The notes under the pieces were generated by a model. That model did not search any database, was not told the DNA's origin, and saw nothing but the letters and a program-made list of their open reading frames with translations. The position numbers and the translations under genes are program-made. From contig CBHYLN010000006.1 in assembly GCA_966128725.1 (NCBI GenBank), positions 1 through 64,000 on the forward strand: a stretch of 64,000 nucleotides of DNA. The letters run 5' to 3'. Numbering within the stretch: the stretch's first letter is position 1; the number at the start of each line of letters is the position of its first letter. Positions 35,815 through 44,136 of the stretch are shown in pieces. This stretch comes from JAFDZV01 sp966128725 (GTDB lineage: Bacteria; Bacteroidota; Ignavibacteria; OLB7).

Positions 35815-36288
35815 TCAGACGCTGCCGCGAAGCCGGCGCAGCATGCGGCGCAACCGGTCGACGAACGAAATTTTGGCGGCCGGCACATTTGGCGCGCGCA
35901 CACCAATCTCGGCGTACAGCATCTCGTAAAAACGCGGCGAGCCAAACGGCGCCTGCATTACACGATGCCCCATGGCGTTCAGATCGATGTACATCGCCGC
36001 CGCGGCAATGGTATTCATGGTGTGCACGATGAATGCCCCATGCTCGCCGCCGTTGGCGCGCAGCCACCGCACCACCTCCATCCCGCAGTCGTCGCGGCTG
36101 CTCTCCACAAACGTTTCGCCGCCAAGGTCATGGTCCAGCAACACCAGATCGAATCGTGCCTCGCCAAGGCGCGCGATACACTCGGCGGCGGTTTCCACCG
36201 TAAGCAGCTCGCAGGCCACGGCGCGAAGGCGAAGGCGGATTTCATCGGTACGGCGTGTGTCGTCGTCCAGGAACAGAATCGTCTTCAT
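35815..36288 (-). CDS. Cyclic-phosphate-processing receiver (cREC) domain protein
   Basis: 157 residues, a receiver-fold protein but not an ordinary response regulator. It has ILFLDDDTRRTDEIRLRL, LVLLDHDLGG, a GMEVVRWL helix, FIVHTMNTIAAAAMYIDLNAMGHRV and MQAPF. This D-D-D, LDHDLGG, VH-[ST]-x-N, APF pattern matches the family named cyclic-phosphate processing receiver domain, predicted from genome context to act on cyclic phosphate ends or nucleotides. The start at 36288 lies 4 bases past the stop of the MntR-like gene, so they form an operon. The tail is basic (RLRRMLRRLRG). Biochemical activity is inferred from the family only. Confidence 0.8.
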   Translation of the reverse strand: MKTILFLDDDTRRTDEIRLRLRAVACELLTVETAAECIARLGEARFDLVLLDHDLGGETFVESSRDDCGMEVVRWLRANGGEHGAFIVHTMNTIAAAAMYIDLNAMGHRVMQAPFGSPRFYEMLYAEIGVRAPNVPAAKISFVDRLRRMLRRLRGSV

Positions 36289-36292
36289 CGCT

Positions 36293-37024
36293 TCACGCTC
36301 CTTTGCGCCTGGGCCGTGCTTCGGGCGTACCGCGCGGGCGCGTCGCCTGGCGTGGAGACTCCTCGCGTTGCACGAACACGCTGTTGGCCAGCTTGTCGGA
36401 AACCACGGTGTCGCGCCCGTTGGCCACCAACCGCACCGAGCCGTCGAAGGAGATTTTCTCCAGCACATGCACCTGCGCCGCCAGCGACAATCCAAGCGAC
36501 GATGCGTAGCGCAGAATCTCCGGGAACTCGTCGCTCACCCGTGCAACAGTTGCAAGCTCGCCCGGCGCCAGATCGGCCAGCGGCACCAGAACACGCTCCA
36601 CCACCTCGCCCTTCTTGTTCGGGATCGGGTCGCCATGCGGATCGTGCGTGGGGAAGCCCAGGAACTGCTCCAGGCGGTCGATCAGGTCGTCGGAATCGAT
36701 GTGCTCCAGCTCGTCGGCCAGATCGTGTACCTGATCCCACTCGAACCCGAGATGCTGAATCAGGAACACCTCCCACAACCGATGCCGGCGCGTAACGTTC
36801 ACGGCCAGGTCGCGGCCCGCCTTGGTGAGGCGTACACCCTGATACCGCTGATAACTCAGCAACCCGCCCTCGGCCAGGCGCCTCGCCATCTCGGTGACGG
36901 CCGATGCGCTGATAGCCAGTTCGCGCGCCACCGCCGTGGTGGACGCCTTGCCATCGCGCTGCTCCAAGCGATACATGGACCGGAGATAATTCTCGACGGT
37001 ATGGTTAACTTCAATTTTCACCAT
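36293..37024 (-). CDS. DtxR/MntR family metal-dependent transcription regulator
   Basis: 243 residues. The winged helix (residues 5-70) contains STTAVARELAISASAVTEMARRLAEGGLLSYQRYQGVRLT. The dimer/metal domain has His81, Glu85, His100, Asp104, Glu107 and His108 in the DtxR spacing. Asp104 replaces the Cys of DtxR, and MntR has Glu there, so Mn(II) is a more likely effector than Fe(II). LGFPTHDPHGDPIPN is the family signature. The C-terminal part from about 150 is an SH3-like/FeoA domain, then an Arg-rich tail. It probably controls the metal-uptake locus 1.5 kb downstream and itself; a candidate operator overlaps its start. Confidence 0.93.
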   Translation of the reverse strand: MVKIEVNHTVENYLRSMYRLEQRDGKASTTAVARELAISASAVTEMARRLAEGGLLSYQRYQGVRLTKAGRDLAVNVTRRHRLWEVFLIQHLGFEWDQVHDLADELEHIDSDDLIDRLEQFLGFPTHDPHGDPIPNKKGEVVERVLVPLADLAPGELATVARVSDEFPEILRYASSLGLSLAAQVHVLEKISFDGSVRLVANGRDTVVSDKLANSVFVQREESPRQATRPRGTPEARPRRKGA

Positions 37025-37051
37025 GCTTAACTTTTAATATAGGCAAACATG
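37023..37051. promoter_or_regulatory. Candidate MntR-type operator at the regulator start
   Basis: Imperfect palindrome from ATGCTTAACTT to AGGCAAACAT (16 of 28 positions symmetric). On the minus strand one half reads TTTGCCT, the half-site of known MntR boxes. It covers the regulator's start codon and a CATGTTTG -7-like element, a place expected for self-repression. Confidence 0.35.
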
Positions 37052-37103
37052 ATCCAAGAAGTCAAACAACCTTGCCAACACCCCATCAACTCCCCCATTT
37101 TGA

Positions 37104-37111
37104 TATCTTCG
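37104..37111 (+). promoter_or_regulatory. Candidate -7 element for pccB
   Basis: TATCTTCG followed by TGCGGCAC, 22 bases upstream of the pccB ATG; similar to TATCTTTG-GCAC at 38836. Confidence 0.35.
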
Positions 37112-37133
37112 TGCGGCACATTCGGAACCAATT

Positions 37134-38750
37134 ATGGCAACTACTGAACATCAGATACAGAACGGCGTTGGCGATATCGTAGCGCCCACGGCAATCACGG
37201 ACACGCCCGTCGACCCGATGGAGCGGCTTGCAGACATGCGGGCGGCGTCACGCATGGGCGGTGGTGAAAAGCGCATCGCCGATCAGCACAAGAAAGGCAA
37301 GCTGACCGCGCGCGAACGGCTGGAGATCCTTCTGGACGACGGCAGTTTTGTTGAGATCGACGCGTTCGTGCAACATCGGTCGCACGATTTCGGGCTGGCC
37401 GAACAACGTTTCCTGGGCGACGGCGTGGTAACCGGCACCGGAACGGTCAACGGTCGTACGGTGTGTGTGTTCTCGCAGGACTTCACGGTGTTCGGCGGCT
37501 CGTTGTCGGAAGCACATGCCGAGAAGATTGTCAAGGTGATGGACCTGGCGATGAAGATCGGCGTGCCGGTGGTTGGGCTGAACGATTCCGGCGGCGCGCG
37601 CATTCAGGAGGGTGTGGTGTCGCTGGGAGGTTATGCCGACATCTTCCTCCGCAACACGCTGGCATCCGGCGTTGTGCCGCAGATCTCGGCGGTGCTGGGC
37701 CCGTGCGCCGGCGGCGCGGTGTATTCGCCCGCCATTACGGATTTCGTGGTAATGGCCCGCAACAGCAGCTACATGTTCGTTACTGGCCCCAACGTGGTGA
37801 AAACGGTTACCCACGAGGACGTAACGCAGGAGGAGCTGGGCGGCGCGATGACGCATGCCTCGAAGTCCGGCGTGGCGCATTTCGCGGCCAACGATGAAGT
37901 GGACGCGTTGATGACGATCCGCAAGCTGCTGGGCTACATGCCGCTGAACAACCGCGAGCAGGCGCCCGTGATCGATATGGACGATCCGGTTGACCGGCGC
38001 GACCACATGTTGAACGCAATTGTTCCGGATAATCCGAACAAGCCGTACGACATGAAGGACGTGATCAATCGCGTGGTGGACGAGGGGTCGTTTCTGGAAG
38101 TTCATGCCGATTATGCCCCCAACATCATCGTCGGCTTCGCGCGGCTTGGCGGCACGTCGGTGGGCATTGTGGCAAACCAGCCGGAGTCGCTGGCCGGCGT
38201 GCTCGATATCGACGCATCGGTAAAGGGCGCGCGTTTCGTCCGGTTCTGCGACTGCTTCAATATCCCGCTGGTGGTGTTCGAGGACGTGCCCGGCTTCCTG
38301 CCCGGCACCGATCAGGAATGGCGCGGCATCATCCGCCACGGCGCGAAGCTGCTGTACGCCTTCTGCGAGGCAACGGTGCCAAAGATGACGGTTATCACCC
38401 GCAAGGCATACGGCGGCGCCTACGATGTTATGAACAGCAAGCACATCCGCGGCGACTACAACATCGCCTGGCCCAGCGCCGAGATTGCCGTGATGGGCAG
38501 CAAGGGCGCTGTGGAGATTCTGTTCCGACGTGAGATTCAGGACTCGGCCGACCCCGAACGGGCCGTGGCGGAGAAGGAAGCGGAGTATCGTGCCAAGTTC
38601 GCGCACCCGTATCTGGCGGCCGAGCGTGGCTTCATCGACGACGTGATCGAACCGGCCGATACACGACCACGGCTTATCCACGCGTTGCGCCTGCTGAAGA
38701 ACAAGCAGGATTCCAACCCATGGAAGAAGCACGGCAACATACCGCTGTAG
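37134..38750 (+). CDS. pccB: Propionyl/acyl-CoA carboxylase carboxyltransferase subunit
   Basis: 538 residues, two crotonase-fold halves. It moves CO2 from carboxybiotin to acyl-CoA. The first half has GKLTARERLEILLDDGSFVEID and VGLNDSGGARIQEGV; the second has SLAGVLDIDASVKGARFVRFCDCFNIPLVVFEDVPGFLPGTDQE. ELGGAMTHASKSGVAHFAANDE is typical of PccB. The selectivity residue is Asp431 in KAYGGAYDVM, as in propionyl-CoA carboxylases. The product would be (S)-methylmalonyl-CoA. The biotin carrier is at 7082, 30 kb away, and the biotin carboxylase is not in view. It is divergent from the MntR-like regulator. Confidence 0.95.
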   Translation: MATTEHQIQNGVGDIVAPTAITDTPVDPMERLADMRAASRMGGGEKRIADQHKKGKLTARERLEILLDDGSFVEIDAFVQHRSHDFGLAEQRFLGDGVVTGTGTVNGRTVCVFSQDFTVFGGSLSEAHAEKIVKVMDLAMKIGVPVVGLNDSGGARIQEGVVSLGGYADIFLRNTLASGVVPQISAVLGPCAGGAVYSPAITDFVVMARNSSYMFVTGPNVVKTVTHEDVTQEELGGAMTHASKSGVAHFAANDEVDALMTIRKLLGYMPLNNREQAPVIDMDDPVDRRDHMLNAIVPDNPNKPYDMKDVINRVVDEGSFLEVHADYAPNIIVGFARLGGTSVGIVANQPESLAGVLDIDASVKGARFVRFCDCFNIPLVVFEDVPGFLPGTDQEWRGIIRHGAKLLYAFCEATVPKMTVITRKAYGGAYDVMNSKHIRGDYNIAWPSAEIAVMGSKGAVEILFRREIQDSADPERAVAEKEAEYRAKFAHPYLAAERGFIDDVIEPADTRPRLIHALRLLKNKQDSNPWKKHGNIPL

Positions 38751-38796
38751 CAGGAGCACCGGCCGGGCGCATGGTGTTGGCAGCGCCATTGGCCGA

Positions 38797-38925
38797 TACC
38801 CTGAAATTTTTGTGGCGCGACTTGCTACATCTGCATATCTTTGGCACGGCTCCTAATCGGAAACACGAAAACACCCGTCCCGATATACCAGGCCCCGGCA
38901 TCGATCCGGGGCCTTCCTTTTTTCC
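38797..38925 (+). ncRNA. Possible small RNA with own promoter and terminator
   Basis: TTTG (38809-38812) and TATCTTTG (38836-38843, an exact TAnnTTTG -7 element, 23-base spacer) are followed by about 70 bases with no coding frame. Then comes a strong terminator: stem AGGCCCCGG/CCGGGGCCT (38890-38898 with 38906-38914) with TCCTTTTTTCC. The transcript would run from about 38849 to 38923. It could instead be only the pccB terminator, though that would be 140 bases past the stop. The first 16 bases (38797-38812) recur exactly upstream of recA at 49818. Confidence 0.4.
38890..38925 (+). terminator. Rho-independent terminator
   Basis: Nine-base stem AGGCCCCGG / CCGGGGCCT, loop CATCGAT, then TCCTTTTTTCC. 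It ends pccB and/or the possible small RNA. Confidence 0.85.
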
Positions 38926-38973
38926 GAAGTGCCCGGCACCATCGCGCCACACCGGGAGAATGCCACCAGAACG

Positions 38974-41871
38974 CTAACGCACCACCAGGCTGCGCACCGA
39001 ACACCGCCCGGCGATATCCACTCTTACGAAGTACAGGCCGGCAGGCATGCCCAGTGCCCGGGTATCGATTGCCAGATCGTGCGGGCCGGCATTCATCATC
39101 TCATCATACATGTAGCCACCAATCGCGGCACCCAATGCATCGTATATCCGAAGGCGCACCGGGAGGCGTGCCGGCAACACCAGGCGCACGCGTGCCTGCC
39201 CGGTTGTCGGGTTCGGCGTGATATCAAACGCCGCCGAGAGGGCCGCCTCCGCTCGCGACATCTCGACGCCTGAAGACGGGTTGCCGCCGTAGAACAACAG
39301 ATCCTGATTGTCGCGGCCCACGTACAGATCGGGCAGCCCGTCCGCGTTGAAATCGGCGAAGGCCAGACACTTCGCCATCATTCTCGTCTGGAAATCCTGG
39401 TTACGGAAATAACGCCCACCAACGGAACTGACGGCGAAGGTGCTGTCCAGCTCGGCAACAACGATGTTATCCGACCCGGCAATAACGATTTCATTGCGGC
39501 CATTGCCATCCAGATCGTACGCGGCCACGGCCCAGCATTGCTGAGCGGCCACCGATACCGGAATCCTGTTGATCTGCGGACGCCCGACGCTATCGCGCGC
39601 TCCGGTGATTTGATAATAGATATCGCTGGCAAGCACGCTGCCGGTGGTTTCCCATACGCCCTGTTTACCGGTGTTGGCAGGATCAACAAAGATGGCGGCA
39701 TTGGCGAAGTTGCGCTGAAGATACCCGGCCGCGATCTGATAGCCCGGCGAGGCAGCGGGATACGTTGTCGTGGACAGGTACAGCGCGGAAGCCCCCATAT
39801 AGTTGGTGATGATCAGATCCTTCCAACCATCGCCGTTAACGTCGGCGGCATCAACGGTCCGGTTCCACCCGGAGTTTGCCGGAAGCCATTGCGAGGAATC
39901 CACGAATCGATGCGCGCCGGCATTCCAGAGGAAGAGCTTGCTGACGCCCAGGCCGGGCGGAAGGTTCCCGATAGGCAGAACGAGATCCGGATTGTGGTCG
40001 TTATCCAAATCGATGAACCGCGCACGGTTCACCAGGCCGATGGAGGCCAGTTCCGGCAACCATCGGGCGGTGGAGTCCACAAACCGCGGCGTCCCCTGCG
40101 CATCATTGCCGGCATTACACAGCAATATGGAGTTTGCGTTGCCCGCAAGAAGAACATCGGGCCGGCCATCGGCATTGATATCGGCCGCGGCCACACCGTG
40201 GCAGGGGCCCACAAGCAACGGGATCGCGCCCGATCGATCCTCGAATCGTGCGTGGCCATCGGGGGTATTCTCCACGTTGATCAACAGAGTGAACGGGTTC
40301 GCGTCATCGTTCGCCGCAATCACATCCATCCTGCCGTCACCGTTGAAATCGGCCACGGCCACATCCTCGGTGTTGGCACCCTCCGGCGGCAGATTGGTTT
40401 CGGTGGCGTCAACAAACGTGCCGTTCGGGCTCTGCAGCAAAACCCGGTTCTGCTCGTTCGAATTGGCCATCGCGATATCCTTGCGGCCATCACCGTCGAG
40501 ATCGGCCACAACCATTCCCATCGAGCCGAACTGATGCGGACGCCCGGTTCCGGGGTGCAAGGGCAACCTGTCCGTTGCATCCACGAAGCGCCCCCCACCC
40601 TGATTGATCAACAGTTCGTTCGCGAGCCCGGCAACCACGATGTCTGGAAGGCTGTCGCCGTTGATATCCGTCAGCTCCACGCGAATACCGGTCTGCTTTA
40701 GTGGCCGATTCGGCGGCAGCAACGAATCGGTGGCATCGGTGAATCGGCCCGCGCCGTTGTTCAGATACAGCCGGGTGCGCCCAAGCGTAGGGTCGGCCGT
40801 AGGACGCCAGTCGTTGGCGACAACCAGATCGACGTCACCATCGCGATCAACATCGCCGGCGGCTGCCGAGGTCGAGCCCAGAAACGCGCGCGGGAATCGC
40901 GTGGAGTCGTACGCGAACCGCGACGTGCCGTCGCCGTAGTTGATGTATACCCGGCTCAGGTAGTCATCCACCTTATAAAGGGAACCCACATCGTTGTACA
41001 GGTAGTAGTTGGACACAAAGACGTCGTCCCAGGAGTCGCCGTTAAAATCGGCCACGACAACGTCCGTGGAAATATCCTCGGCTGTGGCGATACGGCTGGT
41101 CTCGGTGAGGTCAAGAAAATCCGGAACACCATCGCCACCCTCATCAGGGCGCCCCAGATAGATGTTCTCGTGCAACAGATCGGCCATCGGGCCCAGATAG
41201 AAGAGATTCGATTTCATCAATCCGGGCCACGGGAATAATCTCAGCCCGCCGTTTGCGATAACCAGATCCGGGATATGGTCCTTGTTGAAATCGCCGGCGG
41301 CAATCCCCATGCTGAAGTTGATGGTGTCGCGGCGCTGCACGCGCTGGCATGTGAAGTCCACACCGTTAAGAAGCTGGGGCCCTAACGGCAGGTTGTTGCT
41401 GGCTTCCACGAAACCGCCGCGCCCGGTGTTCAGCAGGATCTGATCGTGGCCGGGCATCAGGCTGCACGCCGATCCGGACTCGGTTCCATCGTCCGGACCA
41501 CGCGAGACAATCAAATCCACCCGACCGTCATGGTTGATATCAACGGGAAGCAGGTCGTAGCTCCCACCCGGAGCCTGCCAGCTCGCGGTATCGGGCAGGC
41601 GTTGGAAGCCCGCGTGGCCATCGTTCATATACACCTGCATCGGCTGGAACGAGCGTCCCACCACCAAATCCAGGTCGTTGTCGGAATCGATGTCGATGGC
41701 GGCGATGCACCAATTTCCGCCCGTCCCGTACGGCCTGCCGGTATAGCCGGGCAATGTGAATTCACGAATCGACTGCGCGGAAAGTCTCTGGGCAAGCCCT
41801 GAGGCAAGCACAACAAGAACCACGGATGCAATCATGCAACCGACATCCGAATAACGCCAGGTATGGGCCAT
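38974..41871 (-). CDS. Secreted FG-GAP/VCBS repeat protein with type IX sorting domain
   Basis: 965 residues. The signal peptide ends near LAQRLSAQ. About twelve FG-GAP/VCBS-type beta-propeller repeats follow, each with a calcium loop such as DINGDSLPDIVVAG, DLDGDGRKDIAMAN, DFNGDGRMDVIAAN, DVNGDGWKDLIITN and DFNADGLPDLYVG. The last 80 residues (ITPNPTTGQARVRLVLP..., LRIYDALGAAI..., GLYFVRVDIAG..) are a type A T9SS C-terminal sorting domain, so the protein is exported by the type IX system to the cell surface. The likely role is adhesion or carbohydrate/protein binding. The start at 41871 has AAGGAG 8 bases upstream, one of the few clear ribosome sites here. It stands alone. Confidence 0.93.
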   Translation of the reverse strand: MAHTWRYSDVGCMIASVVLVVLASGLAQRLSAQSIREFTLPGYTGRPYGTGGNWCIAAIDIDSDNDLDLVVGRSFQPMQVYMNDGHAGFQRLPDTASWQAPGGSYDLLPVDINHDGRVDLIVSRGPDDGTESGSACSLMPGHDQILLNTGRGGFVEASNNLPLGPQLLNGVDFTCQRVQRRDTINFSMGIAAGDFNKDHIPDLVIANGGLRLFPWPGLMKSNLFYLGPMADLLHENIYLGRPDEGGDGVPDFLDLTETSRIATAEDISTDVVVADFNGDSWDDVFVSNYYLYNDVGSLYKVDDYLSRVYINYGDGTSRFAYDSTRFPRAFLGSTSAAAGDVDRDGDVDLVVANDWRPTADPTLGRTRLYLNNGAGRFTDATDSLLPPNRPLKQTGIRVELTDINGDSLPDIVVAGLANELLINQGGGRFVDATDRLPLHPGTGRPHQFGSMGMVVADLDGDGRKDIAMANSNEQNRVLLQSPNGTFVDATETNLPPEGANTEDVAVADFNGDGRMDVIAANDDANPFTLLINVENTPDGHARFEDRSGAIPLLVGPCHGVAAADINADGRPDVLLAGNANSILLCNAGNDAQGTPRFVDSTARWLPELASIGLVNRARFIDLDNDHNPDLVLPIGNLPPGLGVSKLFLWNAGAHRFVDSSQWLPANSGWNRTVDAADVNGDGWKDLIITNYMGASALYLSTTTYPAASPGYQIAAGYLQRNFANAAIFVDPANTGKQGVWETTGSVLASDIYYQITGARDSVGRPQINRIPVSVAAQQCWAVAAYDLDGNGRNEIVIAGSDNIVVAELDSTFAVSSVGGRYFRNQDFQTRMMAKCLAFADFNADGLPDLYVGRDNQDLLFYGGNPSSGVEMSRAEAALSAAFDITPNPTTGQARVRLVLPARLPVRLRIYDALGAAIGGYMYDEMMNAGPHDLAIDTRALGMPAGLYFVRVDIAGRCSVRSLVVR

Positions 41872-41964
41872 CACGTCTCCTTGCAAGGATCACCACGAAT
41901 CGATTGCCGCGTATCACGGCAACCGACAATTGCGCACCGGATTATCAGAATCATTCCCCATCAT

Positions 41965-43173
41965 TCATCGCGCGTCGATCGACGCCTGCCGCCGGACGGC
42001 CGGGCGGGCAATCGTGTCGCGCAACATCCGCAACGGCCGTACCAGCCGATACATCCACGCATGGCGCGGCGCCAGCGAAATCATCGCACGATCGCGTTCG
42101 TTTGGCGTGAACGTCCAGAACCACAGGTAATGGGCGCGGTCACGCAGGCGCTCGCGCATGGCCATCAGAAATTGATGCGAGCCTCGGGCGTCAAGATACT
42201 GGCGGTCATCCACCAACAGGCGCCGAATCACGCCCGCGGCAAGGCTGGCCGCGGCACGGTTGGCGGCAACGGCGTTGCCAACAGGCTCCGGCAGCCGTGC
42301 CCCCCACAGATCAACCGCCAGATGCAGCGCCAGATGCAGCATCCGCTCGGCGCCAAGTTCCCGGGCATCGTGGGAAACCCGGTCCCAATCAAGACCCGGC
42401 TCGGCGACGATAAGTCGCTCGATATCATACGACCATGCCAGAATTGCCCAGGCATGTTTGGAGCCGTGTACCGCAAGTGTCAGCAGCAGGTGCTCCGGCG
42501 ACATCGCCAACACGTCGGCGCCAAGCATTCGTCCCTGGCGCAGCCCACCCCAGAACTCAGCCGTATCCAGCGGGAAGTAGATATAACGATCGAACAGGCG
42601 CCAATGCAACTCCAGATGCACCGCCGACTCCGGGCGTCGGAAATTTCGGTCGTGCTCGAATCGCACGAAGATCTCCTCCTGGCGGCCATCGATCGCCGGA
42701 AACGCCTGGAATCCAGCCTCCTTCAGCACGGCCATCGCCCGCAGGGCATTGTGCTGCTCCACAACGATGTCGATATCGCTGAACGACCGCATCGCAAGAT
42801 TTCCATGCAACAGCAACGCAAGCGCAGGCCCCTTGATCGGCAGCACCCGAATGTTGGCATCCAAAAGCAAGGCGATCACGTGCAGAAGTTCGGAGGTCAG
42901 GCGAAGATTATTGCGGGCGATCGCGTCGGTATTGGCGCGCAGCTCGGCAACAAACGCCTCCGGGAAACGATCAACGCCGATATGCTCCACAGCCGCGCGC
43001 AACTGCGGCGTAAGCCGATGCTGGAATGCAAACGCAAGCAGGCGTGCAGGATCAACCGCGCCGAGGATGCCGGCCGGAACCCCGCCGCCATCGGGTACAT
43101 CGCCGTGCATCAAGGCAACCAGCAGCGCGGCCTCGGGCCTCGTGTCGGCAGGGATGTTCGGCTTGAAGTTCAT
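41965..43173 (-). CDS. Nucleotidyltransferase family protein (NTP_transf_5 type)
   Basis: 402 residues. The core LPIKGPALALLLHGNLAMRSFSDIDIVVEQHNALRAMAVLKEAGF matches the family pattern LKG-x-LA-x-x-x-Y-x3-R-x3-DID-[IL]-LV, with the Asp pair SDID binding metal. A helical N-terminus (ARLLAFAFQHRLTPQLRAAVE) and a C-terminal helical region (HLLLTLAVHGSKHAWAILAWSYDIERL) are also typical. Such proteins occur in polysaccharide and peptide-modification clusters; the substrate is unknown. The heparinase-like and flippase genes 3-5 kb away fit a surface-glycan setting. The start at 43173 lies 6 bases from a TATCTTG element, so the mRNA may be leaderless. Confidence 0.85.
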   Translation of the reverse strand: MNFKPNIPADTRPEAALLVALMHGDVPDGGGVPAGILGAVDPARLLAFAFQHRLTPQLRAAVEHIGVDRFPEAFVAELRANTDAIARNNLRLTSELLHVIALLLDANIRVLPIKGPALALLLHGNLAMRSFSDIDIVVEQHNALRAMAVLKEAGFQAFPAIDGRQEEIFVRFEHDRNFRRPESAVHLELHWRLFDRYIYFPLDTAEFWGGLRQGRMLGADVLAMSPEHLLLTLAVHGSKHAWAILAWSYDIERLIVAEPGLDWDRVSHDARELGAERMLHLALHLAVDLWGARLPEPVGNAVAANRAAASLAAGVIRRLLVDDRQYLDARGSHQFLMAMRERLRDRAHYLWFWTFTPNERDRAMISLAPRHAWMYRLVRPLRMLRDTIARPAVRRQASIDAR

Positions 43174-43178
43174 CGGCG

Positions 43179-43185
43179 CAAGATA
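43179..43185 (-). promoter_or_regulatory. -7 element at the nucleotidyltransferase start, possible leaderless mRNA
   Basis: Minus strand reads TATCTTG-CGCCG-ATG. Only five bases separate the element from the start codon, so transcription would begin at or beside the A of the ATG, unless a longer N-terminus is not used. Confidence 0.4.
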
Positions 43186-43377
43186 GGGCCTGGGCGGCGG
43201 ACACATCGCAGCCATACGCCAGCCCCCTGCCCACGATCCGCTCCCGACAACCTGCGCAACCTTCGCCGGATTGGCGTCCGGGCTTGCGTGGTGAATCGGC
43301 GATGTGCAGCCATCGTGCCGTACCGGCCAACACATCCCCGTTGCAAAGTGAACGTAGGCTGGGCGGCCGGGGCGCTT

Positions 43378-43385
43378 TATCTTGC
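43378..43385 (+). promoter_or_regulatory. Candidate -7 element for recR
   Basis: TATCTTGC followed by ACGGC, 30 bases upstream of the recR ATG. Confidence 0.35.
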
Positions 43386-43415
43386 ACGGCGAATTCCAGA
43401 AACGTTCCCCTCAAC

Positions 43416-44012
43416 ATGCTGTATACGTCGGAGTCTCTCGAAGCCGCCATCGAACATCTCAGCCGCCTGCCAACCATTGGCAGGAAAACGGCTCAGCGCA
43501 TCGCCATGTATCTCCTGAAACAGCCTCATGAGGATGTTGTGGGGTTGGCCGAGGCGTTGATCGGCATGAAGGAGCGCACACATTATTGTTCGGTGTGCCA
43601 GAACATTACCGAAACCGATCCATGCCCGATCTGCGAGTCGCCGAAACGCGACCGCTCGCTGGTATGCGTGGTTGAGGAACCAAGCGATGTGCTGGCGGTG
43701 GAGAAGACCAACGATTACACCGGCCTGTACCATGTGCTGGGCGGCGTGATCAATCCGCTGGACGGAGTAGGGCCGGAGGAACTGAAGGTGCGCGAGCTTC
43801 TGGTGCGCATTCAGGAAGGGGTCAGCGAGGTTATCCTGGCCTTGAATCCGAATGTGGAAGGCGAGATGACAACGCTGTACCTGGCGAAGATGCTGAAACC
43901 ATTCGAGGTGAAGGTGACGCGTATCGCGCGAGGCATTCCGCTTGGCAGCGAGCTGCAGTTCATCGACGAGGCAACAATCTCGCGAGCGATGGAAGGGCGC
44001 GTGGCCGTATAG
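43416..44012 (+). CDS. recR: Recombination mediator RecR
   Basis: 198 residues. RecR works with RecF/RecO to load RecA on gapped DNA. The helix-hairpin-helix AIEHLSRLPTIGRKTAQRIAMYLL is at the N-terminus. The four-cysteine zinc site is Cys58, Cys61, Cys70 and Cys73 (YCSVCQN...PCPIC). The Toprim domain follows with SLVCVVEEPSDVLAVEKTNDYTGLYHVLGGVINPLDGVGPEEL, and the Walker-B-like IARGIPLGSELQFIDEATISRAM ends the chain. The start at 43416 (MLYTSESL) fits the family; a longer frame upstream is not RecR sequence. recA lies 6 kb downstream on the same strand. Confidence 0.96.
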   Translation: MLYTSESLEAAIEHLSRLPTIGRKTAQRIAMYLLKQPHEDVVGLAEALIGMKERTHYCSVCQNITETDPCPICESPKRDRSLVCVVEEPSDVLAVEKTNDYTGLYHVLGGVINPLDGVGPEELKVRELLVRIQEGVSEVILALNPNVEGEMTTLYLAKMLKPFEVKVTRIARGIPLGSELQFIDEATISRAMEGRVAV

Positions 44013-44136
44013 CCACCCCAGCCGATCGCCGGGCGCCATGATGCCGCACGGCGCACCCGGCTCCCCGCAAACGCCGGCCCCATATGGCACGGCGACTTTT
44101 GATACACGATTCAACCGAGTCACGACAGATCCGCGC

